In this document: positions 23,908 to 29,177 of the stretch, one piece after another
Numbering within the stretch: the first letter of the stretch is position 1
How the letters are laid out: each line of letters starts with the position of its first letter
Made by a program: the position numbers and the translations under genes
From: a virus
Virus record (IMG/VR): IMGVR_UViG_3300030106_006475
Span: 1 to 30,087 of that record
Direction: 5' to 3' (one strand)
DNA length: 30,087 bases
Notes under the pieces: model-generated
Database searches by the model: none
The model's input: the letters and a program-made list of their open reading frames with translations, nothing else
What the model was told of the DNA's origin: nothing

Positions 23908-24054
23908 ATGGCCAAAAAAACATCACTCCAATCTAAGTATTCCCTTAAGAAAAAGGTTAAAAATAAGGGAGTCCACGCTAGAAGTAAAACTTCTAATCAT
24001 AAACAGAGTAAACTCTATAAGAAAAAATATCGAGGGCAGGGCAAGAAGAGATGA
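23908..24054 (+). CDS. Small highly basic protein
   Basis: This 48-aa protein starts at ATG 23908; it begins MAKKTSLQSKYSLKKK and ends KKYRGQGKKR, with more than a third Lys/Arg and almost no acidic residues. Its stop overlaps the pyrophosphatase start (ATGA), which supports it as a real gene. Small basic proteins with KGVHA(R/K)xK and a KKYRGQG tail occur in many marine phages with no assigned role, to my memory. Nucleic-acid or ribosome binding is plausible from charge alone. Confidence 0.75.
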   Translation: MAKKTSLQSKYSLKKKVKNKGVHARSKTSNHKQSKLYKKKYRGQGKKR

Positions 24055-24650
24055 ATTTAGTAAATGATATTCCGATTACAGAAGATGCTTACAAGCACAT
24101 CAATTGTATTGTTGAAATCCCTAAGGGAACCAATACAAAATACGAATACGACGAGAATTTAAATATATTTAAATTAGATAGATGTCTTGTTTCTTCTTTA
24201 CAATACCCAATTAATTATGGTTTTGTTCCGCAAAGTTTAGCTTTAGATAATGATCCTTTAGATGTGTTGATCTTTAACCATGACCCTATTGATAGGGGAA
24301 GCATGGTAAGTTGCAGGGTCTTGGGGGTATTAGGTTTTGTTGATGGGGGAGATGTCGATAATAAAATTATTGCGGTTCCTCATTGGTCTCCACCAGAAAA
24401 ATACAAAACAGTTCATGATATTGAGTCTGCTCATCTTAAAATATACCGTCAATTTTTCAAAATTTACAAAATAGATAGGGATTCTAAGACTAAAGTGGGG
24501 GACTGGAGGTCTCGTCACGTAGCAATGCAAATAACAAAAGATTCCCATGAACGCTGGAAACAAGCTAATAAAGAGAGATTTCACGAACAGTGGGCAAATA
24601 AAGTTTTTTGGAAAAAAATGAGAAACTCGGGTTTCGTTCAGCCCGATTAA
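24051..24650 (+). CDS. ppa: Inorganic pyrophosphatase, family I
   Basis: This 199-aa protein hydrolyses pyrophosphate to two phosphates and so pulls nucleotide polymerisation forward. All active-site positions of E. coli PPase can be matched: E22, K30, E32, R44, Y52, Y56, D66, D68, D71 (signature DNDPLDV), D98, D103, K105, Y139 and K140. The C-terminal 25 residues (after about 174) extend beyond the bacterial enzyme and are basic and aromatic. The start overlaps the basic protein stop. A second holin-like gene follows 15 nt downstream behind a GTGTAAATAAA element. Host acquisition is likely, since PPase is not a standard phage gene. Confidence 0.95.
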   Translation: MNLVNDIPITEDAYKHINCIVEIPKGTNTKYEYDENLNIFKLDRCLVSSLQYPINYGFVPQSLALDNDPLDVLIFNHDPIDRGSMVSCRVLGVLGFVDGGDVDNKIIAVPHWSPPEKYKTVHDIESAHLKIYRQFFKIYKIDRDSKTKVGDWRSRHVAMQITKDSHERWKQANKERFHEQWANKVFWKKMRNSGFVQPD

Positions 24651-24651
24651 T

Positions 24652-24662
24652 GTGTAAATAAA
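24652..24662 (+). promoter_or_regulatory. GTGTAAATAAA late-type element before a small membrane protein
   Basis: It begins 14 nt before the ATG at 24666, and AAAGAT separates its core from the ATG. The same AAAGAT separates TATAAT from GTG at 19594, which supports a shared promoter-to-start geometry. Confidence 0.5.
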
Positions 24663-24665
24663 GAT

Positions 24666-24848
24666 ATGGATACTATTCTACAACTAGTTCAGGATAACCC
24701 TTGGTTTGGAGTTGTGACAGCCGCAATTGCTTTTGCTTCTGCTATCGCCGCCGCGACACCCACCCCCAAAGATGGGACGTTCCTGTCCAAGCTTTACAAA
24801 GTTATTGATTGGGCAGCTTTAAACATTGGGAAAGCCAAGCAGAAGTAA
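24666..24848 (+). CDS. Small membrane protein, possible second holin
   Basis: This 60-aa protein has one strong hydrophobic segment (about 13-31, WFGVVTAAIAFASAIAAAT), followed by PTPKDGTFLSKLYKVIDWAAL, an amphipathic helix, and a basic end (GKAKQK). A TPTPK(D)G turn followed by a YKVI(D/E)xxALNxGKAK tail is common in small phage membrane proteins sometimes labelled holin; I base this on memory, not a search. It has its own late-type element and is followed by a terminator, so it may form a one-gene unit. Confidence 0.7.
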   Translation: MDTILQLVQDNPWFGVVTAAIAFASAIAAATPTPKDGTFLSKLYKVIDWAALNIGKAKQK

Positions 24849-24883
24849 GTCTACGGGTTAGTCTAAGGACTAAACTCTAGGCA

Positions 24884-24909
24884 CCTCCATCCTGTGGGTG
24901 GGGGTTTTT
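24884..24909 (+). terminator. Rho-independent terminator after the small membrane protein
   Basis: CCTCCATCC pairs with GGGTGGGGG (nine pairs, two of them G-T) around a TGT loop, followed by five T. A smaller hairpin just upstream (TTAGTC-TAAG-GACTAA, 24858-24873) may fold first; its role is unclear. Confidence 0.85.
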
Positions 24910-24918
24910 GCTCTATAT

Positions 24919-25035
24919 ATGAACTACTCTCTACTATTTTTAGTAACATCTTTAGTTTTGAGCAGCATAACTCTGTATGTTTTTGCTGGAATTTTATTAA
25001 TTCTTCAATTAATATACTCAAATGATATCAGATAA
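24919..25035 (+). CDS. Tiny membrane protein (38 aa)
   Basis: ATG 24919 begins MNYSLLFLVTSLVLSS and the frame continues as an almost wholly hydrophobic chain with a short polar end (YSNDIR). One or two TM passes are possible. It lies directly after a terminator and overlaps the next gene by 14 nt. No ribosome site or promoter is obvious; CTCTATATATGA upstream holds a weak -10-like TATATA. It could be chance, but five more small membrane genes follow in the same cluster. Confidence 0.5.
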   Translation: MNYSLLFLVTSLVLSSITLYVFAGILLILQLIYSNDIR

Positions 25036-25555
25036 GGCAAAGGGACTTTCAGGATTAAGCCATGTAGCTCACACAAAGAAGCTTATGGACGAGTCCACTA
25101 AGCGTTACCATCATTCTTGTCTATCTGCTGGGTTAACAATTAAAAAGACTGGTAAAGCTCAAGATATTGGGCATGTGGACTTTGTTGTAAACGGAGAGAC
25201 TGTTGATTTAAAAGGATTAAAAAATTCAACCAGAGAAGGTAAAATTCTTTTAGAGTTCCTCAATGTTAATGGAAAAACAGGTTGGTGTAATGAAAATGGG
25301 ACACCTCTTTGGATAGCTTTTGATTTCGGAGCATTCTTTCTTCATGCTAAAAACGTTGATTTATATAACCTCGCAAAACAAAAATGCAATCTAAGAGAGA
25401 CTGTCGATAAGGTAGATCAGTGTCTATATAAAGGGTATCGACGCAAAGGTAGAAAAGATATGATGTCTATGGTCTTATTGAAAGATGTATTAAAGGATTG
25501 CGAGCATTGGTTTTTGCCTTACTCGGAATATGAAATACCCATGGACAAAGTTTAA
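25022..25555 (+). CDS. PD-(D/E)XK nuclease-like protein
   Basis: This 177-aa protein has the core HVDFVVNGETVDLKGLK, giving D53-x8-D62-x-K64, the metal-binding pattern of the PD-(D/E)XK fold. It is followed by a strand with E78 (ILLEFLNVNG) and a later WIAFDFGAFFLHAK strand. N-terminal helices precede the core, as in restriction-like and resolvase-like nucleases. The exact activity cannot be named. Its stop TAA shares the sequence TTAA with the stop of the convergent gene on the other strand. Confidence 0.65.
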   Translation: MISDKAKGLSGLSHVAHTKKLMDESTKRYHHSCLSAGLTIKKTGKAQDIGHVDFVVNGETVDLKGLKNSTREGKILLEFLNVNGKTGWCNENGTPLWIAFDFGAFFLHAKNVDLYNLAKQKCNLRETVDKVDQCLYKGYRRKGRKDMMSMVLLKDVLKDCEHWFLPYSEYEIPMDKV

Positions 25556-25839
25556 GGGTAATCTCTAAAATCCCCTGTTCCTTGATAGCTGTATCCTGCA
25601 TTATACGGATCAATAAATAATCCTGTGGTTACAGGTGATGCTCCAGTCCATGCTTCGTAGCGAGAATTAATATTTCTATTATATTCCCTTATTAAATGTT
25701 GGGAATACCATTCTGATGATCCACTTGGGTATCCACCGCTTAAAATATACATGCCCGTAACCTCACTCCTAAAACTAGCCCAATCCCCTGAACCCGAAGC
25801 GTTGCTTGAATGAATTTCTCCTAATAAATCTAGTGGCAT
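25552..25839 (-). CDS. Lone leftward gene, unknown, possible virion protein
   Basis: This 95-aa protein is rich in Gly, Ser, Tyr and Asn (GSGDWASFRSEVTGMYILSG, ASPVTTGLFIDPYNAGY, ending FRDYP), with no TM or signal peptide; the composition is that of a phage structural protein. It is the only minus-strand gene among the rightward genes. Its stop overlaps the convergent nuclease gene by 4 bp. A GTGTAATTAAG variant of the late-type element begins 16 nt before its ATG, which would fit late virion expression. I do not recognise the family. Confidence 0.65.
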   Translation of the reverse strand: MPLDLLGEIHSSNASGSGDWASFRSEVTGMYILSGGYPSGSSEWYSQHLIREYNRNINSRYEAWTGASPVTTGLFIDPYNAGYSYQGTGDFRDYP

Positions 25840-25844
25840 ACTAT

Positions 25845-25855
25845 CTTAATTACAC
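25845..25855 (-). promoter_or_regulatory. GTGTAATTAAG variant late-type element
   Basis: The minus-strand GTGTAATTAAG is one A shorter than the GTGTAAATWAA form and begins 16 nt upstream of the ATG at 25839, the same distance as the others. Confidence 0.35.
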
Positions 25856-25862
25856 TTTTTTC

Positions 25863-25881
25863 AGAATTCTTGAAAAATTCT
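25863..25881. promoter_or_regulatory. Inverted repeat next to the -35 box
   Basis: AGAATT (25863-25868), seven spacer bases, then AATTCT (25876-25881), ending one base before the TTGACT -35. The position fits an operator, but the arms are short and AT-rich. Confidence 0.3.
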
Positions 25882-25882
25882 C

Positions 25883-25910
25883 TTGACTGCCTCTAAATAC
25901 TGTATATAAT
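25883..25910 (+). promoter_or_regulatory. Sigma70-type promoter of the small-membrane-protein operon
   Basis: TTGACT (25883-25888), a 16-nt spacer and a perfect TATAAT (25905-25910). The ATG of the first gene lies 8 nt after the -10, so the mRNA would be leaderless or nearly so. Confidence 0.75.
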
Positions 25911-25918
25911 CGAAGTCC

Positions 25919-26041
25919 ATGCTACTATGGATATTTATTGTCATCGCCTGGATAGCGTTTGTATTATTTATTTGCCGTTGTATGGGAATTAATTCAGACC
26001 AAGAACGCTACATTGAGCGCAAACAGAAAGAAAAAAAATGA
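25919..26041 (+). CDS. Tiny membrane protein (40 aa)
   Basis: ATG 25919 begins MLLWIFIVIAWIAFVLFIC, a single strong TM helix, followed by a polar tail ending in YIERKQKEKK. The tail charge suggests N-out/C-in topology by the positive-inside rule. It is the first gene after a good promoter, and its stop overlaps the next start (ATGA), so it is probably real. I do not know its role; cysteines near the end of the helix (FICRC) could hold lipid or disulphide links. Confidence 0.7.
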   Translation: MLLWIFIVIAWIAFVLFICRCMGINSDQERYIERKQKEKK

Positions 26042-26271
26042 AACAACAGCTATATGAAATGTTGCGATCTCAAGCCATCGCAGAACAAAAGAAAGCCCTT
26101 CTTTCTTTAGACCTGCTTGCGGATCACCCCGCAGGTATCGGAGACCACTCTACAGAAGATTACTGGAAGAATGCTAACGAAGCTTTAGAACTTTTGGTTG
26201 ATGCAGATGATAAGCTTGCGTGTTTGGAAAAATATTTTCCCGATGAGCATGTGTCGAGAGTGACGACATGA
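26038..26271 (+). CDS. Small unknown soluble protein
   Basis: This 77-aa protein (MKQQLYEMLRSQAIAEQKKA) is acidic and helical. A pattern of MKxQLYExL, then NPAGIG/HPAGIGDHS, and a C-terminal KYFPxE occurs in small proteins of T4-like and other marine phages, as I recall, with unknown function. It is embedded in the operon by ATGA overlap at its start, and an alternative tiny frame begins at its stop (ATGA at 26268). Confidence 0.75.
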   Translation: MKQQLYEMLRSQAIAEQKKALLSLDLLADHPAGIGDHSTEDYWKNANEALELLVDADDKLACLEKYFPDEHVSRVTT

Positions 26272-26278
26272 CTGTAAT

Positions 26279-26311
26279 ACATGTCGAAGAATTCACCGTA
26301 AATCGACATGT
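26279..26311 (+). other. Perfect 9-bp inverted repeat covering a start codon
   Basis: ACATGTCGA (26279-26287) pairs fully with TCGACATGT (26303-26311) across a 15-nt loop. The right arm contains the ATG (26308-26310) of the next tiny membrane protein, so an RNA hairpin would hide that start. Confidence 0.6.
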
Positions 26312-26388
26312 CCAGACTAGAAGCTTTCATTTATTTGTTATTTTTTATTTTTGCATTTATAATGCTATCGAGTTTATTATTTAAATAA
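26308..26388 (+). CDS. Tiny membrane protein (26 aa)
   Basis: ATG 26308 begins MSRLEAFIYLLFFIFAFIML and the frame ends SSLLFK: essentially one TM helix. Its TAA shares an A with the next ATG (TAATG), as elsewhere in the cluster. The start lies in a 9-bp hairpin arm. A competing frame, 26268-26384 (38 aa, from ATGA at the upstream stop), overlaps it; that product is less membrane-like. Either may be the true gene, or neither. Confidence 0.45.
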   Translation: MSRLEAFIYLLFFIFAFIMLSSLLFK

Positions 26389-26753
26389 TGTCTACTTATA
26401 TTAAGGTAATTCATATTTTTATTTCTATTGTTGCGGCTTTAACGGTTGGTGTCTTGCTTGCTGTGTTTATAGGTGTCGCAACCATGATTGATTCATTCTT
26501 AAAATTTCCAGTGCAGGTATATATGAACTTGCGGGAACAGGAAAGGATACGTAGATTGACTCAAGCCTTCACCCCTTATCATGAGGATGATGAGGAACAA
26601 ATAGAAGAGGGAATCTGGGATAAGCATATCCGCAGGATGGAAGAAAAAAAAAAGAGAAACGAGAAACTTAAACAACAAATAGAAGCTAACAGTCCCTACA
26701 ACGATGGGTGGACTAAAGACTTCTACCAAAAACAAATAGACGAAGATGAATAA
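26388..26753 (+). CDS. Single-TM protein with long charged cytoplasmic tail
   Basis: This 121-aa protein has an N-terminal hydrophobic stretch at about 5-35 (YIKVIHIFISIVAALTVGVL and on), then an EER-rich tail (LREQERIRRL, RRMEEKKKRNEKLKQQIE) with coiled-coil character. No known domain was recognised. It overlaps its neighbours by 1 and 8 nt. The arrangement suggests a membrane-anchored scaffold, but the role is unknown. Confidence 0.7.
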   Translation: MSTYIKVIHIFISIVAALTVGVLLAVFIGVATMIDSFLKFPVQVYMNLREQERIRRLTQAFTPYHEDDEEQIEEGIWDKHIRRMEEKKKRNEKLKQQIEANSPYNDGWTKDFYQKQIDEDE

Positions 26754-27231
26754 AAAAGATTTAATAAAAGCATTGGGGGCAGGTTTACTGTTTGGTTTGA
26801 TAATATTTGTATGTATGCAGATATTTATTTACTTCATAGACGAGCATACCGTGGAGTATGATGATATTTTTGAAACTGTTGTTGAAGAGGCTACACCCCC
26901 GATGCAACCTCCCATTGACCCCGACAATCCCAAGGATGACCTAGCTATGGTTACATTTAAATATGAGATTAGAATCCAGAACGCATATGATGACCAACAG
27001 TTAGAACTTTTACCTACAATTGAAGATGTGCTTGACTACTTCGCTGAGTATACTAGATTCCATGAAGACTTGTATGTTTATGAAATAGAAACAAGAGAGT
27101 TAGTTTTAGATTCTAAAACCTACAATCAAGTAAGACAGGAATTAGCAAGCAAAGAAGAATTACTAATTAAAGCCTCCAGAAACCCCGAAGCATTTACTGA
27201 CGAAGAAATTTTTAACTTACTAGTAGACTAA
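26746..27231 (+). CDS. Single-TM protein with exported acidic domain
   Basis: This 161-aa protein has a basic N-terminus (MNKKDLIK), TM at about 9-31 (ALGAGLLFGLIIFVCMQIFIYF), a Pro-rich acidic linker (EEATPPMQPPIDPDNPKDD) and a C-terminal mixed domain (about 70-161). The positive-inside rule puts the large domain in the periplasm. I do not recognise it. It overlaps the upstream gene by 8 nt, and the next gene starts in its stop (TAATG). Confidence 0.7.
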   Translation: MNKKDLIKALGAGLLFGLIIFVCMQIFIYFIDEHTVEYDDIFETVVEEATPPMQPPIDPDNPKDDLAMVTFKYEIRIQNAYDDQQLELLPTIEDVLDYFAEYTRFHEDLYVYEIETRELVLDSKTYNQVRQELASKEELLIKASRNPEAFTDEEIFNLLVD

Positions 27232-27566
27232 TGAACAAAAGAACACTAATCATTCTATCTTGTTGTTTTATTTTAACCCTCTTCTGTGTTAGCCTAATAC
27301 TGGCAAATAACACGGAGACTAAGGTTGATAAAATAACGGTCACCTACGAGAATAAAAAACAAAAACAATTCCCAGTCACCGTTACCCTCACCAAATACCA
27401 ACTGTGCAAAATGTTAGAAACCCTTGAGGAAGAGAGAGGTTATGGTCGTCCTGCTGACCCACAAGACAGCTTCACCTACACCTCAATTGCCAAAGGTAAT
27501 CAACACTCCGAACAATACAACATCTCCTCGACTCATTTAGCTAAAAAACCAATATCAGATGATTGA
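27231..27566 (+). CDS. Signal-anchored small periplasmic protein
   Basis: This 111-aa protein starts MNKRTLIILSCCFILTLFCV, a basic n-region plus hydrophobic segment (about 5-25), either a TM anchor or an uncleaved signal. The rest is polar, with VTYENKKQKQFPVTVTLTK and LETLEEERGYGRPADP. Cysteines at the core of the segment (LSCC) are a poor lipobox. The motif LEEERGY also occurs in the lysis-cassette two-TM protein at 22357. The function is unknown. Confidence 0.7.
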   Translation: MNKRTLIILSCCFILTLFCVSLILANNTETKVDKITVTYENKKQKQFPVTVTLTKYQLCKMLETLEEERGYGRPADPQDSFTYTSIAKGNQHSEQYNISSTHLAKKPISDD

Positions 27567-28101
27567 GGTTTCGCTCTCAGACAAACAGCTAAAATGGTGT
27601 AGGGACCATGCCCAAAAAATAGTGGATCATTATGGGGGTAATAACACACTAGGGTCTGGTTCCTACAACCACAATAAAATAAGTAGTAATTTAGTTGGTG
27701 TTAAGTCTGAGGTTGCAACTACAGTGTGGCTCAAAAGACACATTGATAATAGGGGAATTACTCCTAACTTTGTTGACTTTAAAAACAAAAAATTAAAGGG
27801 TGATTTAGATATAGTAGGTAGGTGCATAGAAATAAAAGGTTTACGACCTCACCAGTGGGATGACTTCAAGAGATGCATTCCCCCAAAACAATTAAAGTCT
27901 TACGTCAGAGATGACGCTATTGTTGTTTGGACAACGACAGCAGGAGACACAAAAGATTTTAAAGTAACACTACAGGGATGGAACTATGCCAAAGACGTAG
28001 ATGAGAATGGGGTCTATCGTAAAACAATATGTGATAACATTTGGTTAGAGGAAGACTCTCAAATGCGAGACATGGAAAGCTTAATAAAAAAATTAAAATG
28101 A
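27559..28101 (+). CDS. PD-(D/E)XK nuclease-like protein
   Basis: This 180-aa protein has GVKSEVATTVWL (E51) as the leading helix of the fold, then KGDLDIVGRCIEIKGLR, giving D84-x6-E91-x-K93, a complete PD-(D/E)XK site. The following strands (AIVVWTTTAGD) fit. The N-terminal 50 residues have an NxxxG-type loop. It is related in layout to the protein at 29174 (same xxxGxKxExA helix before the site). It could be a restriction-like or repair-type nuclease, but the target is unknown. It overlaps the upstream gene by 8 nt and the next by 4 nt. Confidence 0.7.
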   Translation: MIEVSLSDKQLKWCRDHAQKIVDHYGGNNTLGSGSYNHNKISSNLVGVKSEVATTVWLKRHIDNRGITPNFVDFKNKKLKGDLDIVGRCIEIKGLRPHQWDDFKRCIPPKQLKSYVRDDAIVVWTTTAGDTKDFKVTLQGWNYAKDVDENGVYRKTICDNIWLEEDSQMRDMESLIKKLK

Positions 28102-28472
28102 TAAAAAAACTAATTTTAATTCCAGTCTACTTATTTATTTCTTTATTTTGTAGAGCGGATGACCATTGGGGCGAATCCCCTCCTGTCCCAGAACTACAGA
28201 TAAATCATGATATACTCACTGGCAGAGTAGAAGTTGGCTGGATATCTGATTCATCTTTTGAAAAGCCTATTTGGTATATAGTAGAAGTAAAACAAGTAGA
28301 TGAAAACAGAGTTGTCGATCCCGAGTTTCTCTGGTTCAGACCTTTTATACCAATACAGAGTAATTTTAATGAATATATTACAATAAGTTTAAATTACAGA
28401 AATCAATTTGGGGCAGTAAAAGATTGGAGTAGAGCGGAGATGTTTAGGATAAGAGTAATGTGGGGGGCTTAA
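28098..28472 (+). CDS. Secreted small beta-rich protein
   Basis: This 124-aa protein starts at ATG 28098 in the stop of the nuclease gene (ATGA). The signal peptide is MIKKLILIPVYLFISLFCRA, cut before DDHWGE. The mature part has alternating strands (RVEVGWISDSS, IWYIVEVKQVDE, FNEYITISLNYRN, MFRIRVMWGA) resembling a fibronectin-III-like sandwich. It is likely periplasmic or exported. No enzyme motif was seen. Confidence 0.65.
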   Translation: MIKKLILIPVYLFISLFCRADDHWGESPPVPELQINHDILTGRVEVGWISDSSFEKPIWYIVEVKQVDENRVVDPEFLWFRPFIPIQSNFNEYITISLNYRNQFGAVKDWSRAEMFRIRVMWGA

Positions 28473-28477
28473 ATATA

Positions 28478-28490
28478 AAACATAAACCAT
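28478..28490 (+). repeat. 13-bp direct repeat, left copy (flanks endonuclease VII gene)
   Basis: AAACATAAACCAT lies 9 bp before the endonuclease VII ATG and is repeated exactly at 28922-28934, just past the gene stop. Confidence 0.75.
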
Positions 28491-28499
28491 CATTAAAGA

Positions 28500-28922
28500 A
28501 TGATTCAGGACGAGTTATTTAAAGATTTTTATTCCATACCCGAAGGATCGGAAACAATAGTTTGTTCCAAGTGCAACCGAAGATTACCCCGTTCATCATT
28601 TAGTCCTGAGAGCGGTGCTAAGTATCTAAAAACAGTGTGTAAGTCATGTATGTCAGAATATGTTCGACTTCTAAAACATCTTAGAGAGACTACACCTCCC
28701 CCTCCTGATGATTACGTTTGTCCAATATGTAATAAAAACAGAGAGCAACTTACCAATAACGGCAGGGAGAATCGCTCCTTAACCACACCTTGGGTATTAG
28801 ACCATGATCATAAAACTGGTAAATTTAGAGGTTACATTTGCCAACTTTGTAATAGAGCTATAGGGTGCTTTCATGACAATCCAAATACTTTAGCCAGAGC
28901 TATTAAATATCTTAAACAATGA
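28500..28922 (+). CDS. Recombination endonuclease VII-like (HNH/His-Me)
   Basis: This 140-aa protein has an N-terminal zinc finger with C22-x2-C25 and C47-x2-C50. The catalytic domain has C74-x2-C77 and C114-x2-C117 as zinc ligands around the motif DHDHKTGKFRGYICQLCNRA (D101-H102-D103-H104, R110, N118), the T4 gp49-family signature, with the usual ending NPNTLARAIKYL. This nuclease resolves branched DNA or acts as a homing-type nicking enzyme. Because it is flanked by 13-bp direct repeats and lies among nuclease-fold genes, a mobile history is possible. Confidence 0.9.
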   Translation: MIQDELFKDFYSIPEGSETIVCSKCNRRLPRSSFSPESGAKYLKTVCKSCMSEYVRLLKHLRETTPPPPDDYVCPICNKNREQLTNNGRENRSLTTPWVLDHDHKTGKFRGYICQLCNRAIGCFHDNPNTLARAIKYLKQ

Positions 28923-28966
28923 AACATAAACCATTACCACCACTAGAAGAATTAAAAAGGTATTAA
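28919..28966 (+). CDS. Very short ORF (15 aa), possible remnant of a homing-endonuclease N-terminus
   Basis: ATG 28919 overlaps the endonuclease VII stop (ATGA) and encodes MKHKPLPPLEELKRY before a TAA. A LPPLEELKRY-like start is familiar from HNH homing endonucleases of marine phages (from memory). It may be a fragment left by deletion of such a gene, or a chance frame. It includes the right 13-bp repeat. Confidence 0.35.
   Translation: MKHKPLPPLEELKRY
28922..28934 (+). repeat. 13-bp direct repeat, right copy
   Basis: This second copy of AAACATAAACCAT gives KHKP in the short ORF starting at 28919. In the left copy the same bases also read KHKP, but with no start codon before it. Confidence 0.75.
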
Positions 28967-28970
28967 CATT

Positions 28971-29177
28971 ATGAAAGAAGAAGAAAAAAGTATTTGTTGG
29001 TTGGGTGTAATCCCAGAGGCTGACAAACATAAGGTTCGTTATCCCACTAACGAAGAAATAGATATGGCTCTTTATGAGGCAGAGAATTTAACAGAAGAGG
29101 AGTATGATTCTATGAGCGAAAAAGAACGAGATGATTTCTATAAAAAAGCAAAGGAGGAGATCAAAAAAAACCAATGA
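28971..29177 (+). CDS. Small acidic unknown protein
   Basis: This 68-aa protein (MKEEEKSICWLGVIPEADKH) is very rich in Glu and Lys in its C-terminal half (NLTEEEYDSMSEKERDDFYK), without a membrane segment. Its stop overlaps the next ATG (ATGA). I do not recognise it. A highly charged small protein in this position could be an inhibitor of a host nuclease or polymerase, but that is a guess. Confidence 0.6.
   Translation: MKEEEKSICWLGVIPEADKHKVRYPTNEEIDMALYEAENLTEEEYDSMSEKERDDFYKKAKEEIKKNQ

Noticed and set aside
24330-24584. 84-aa minus-strand frame opposite the pyrophosphatase
   Set aside because: It is a shadow of a fully conserved enzyme gene.
28041-28097. N-terminal extension of the secreted protein from TTG 28041
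   Set aside because: It would overlap the nuclease gene by 61 nt and bury the signal peptide. ATG 28098 gives ATGA coupling and a proper signal sequence.
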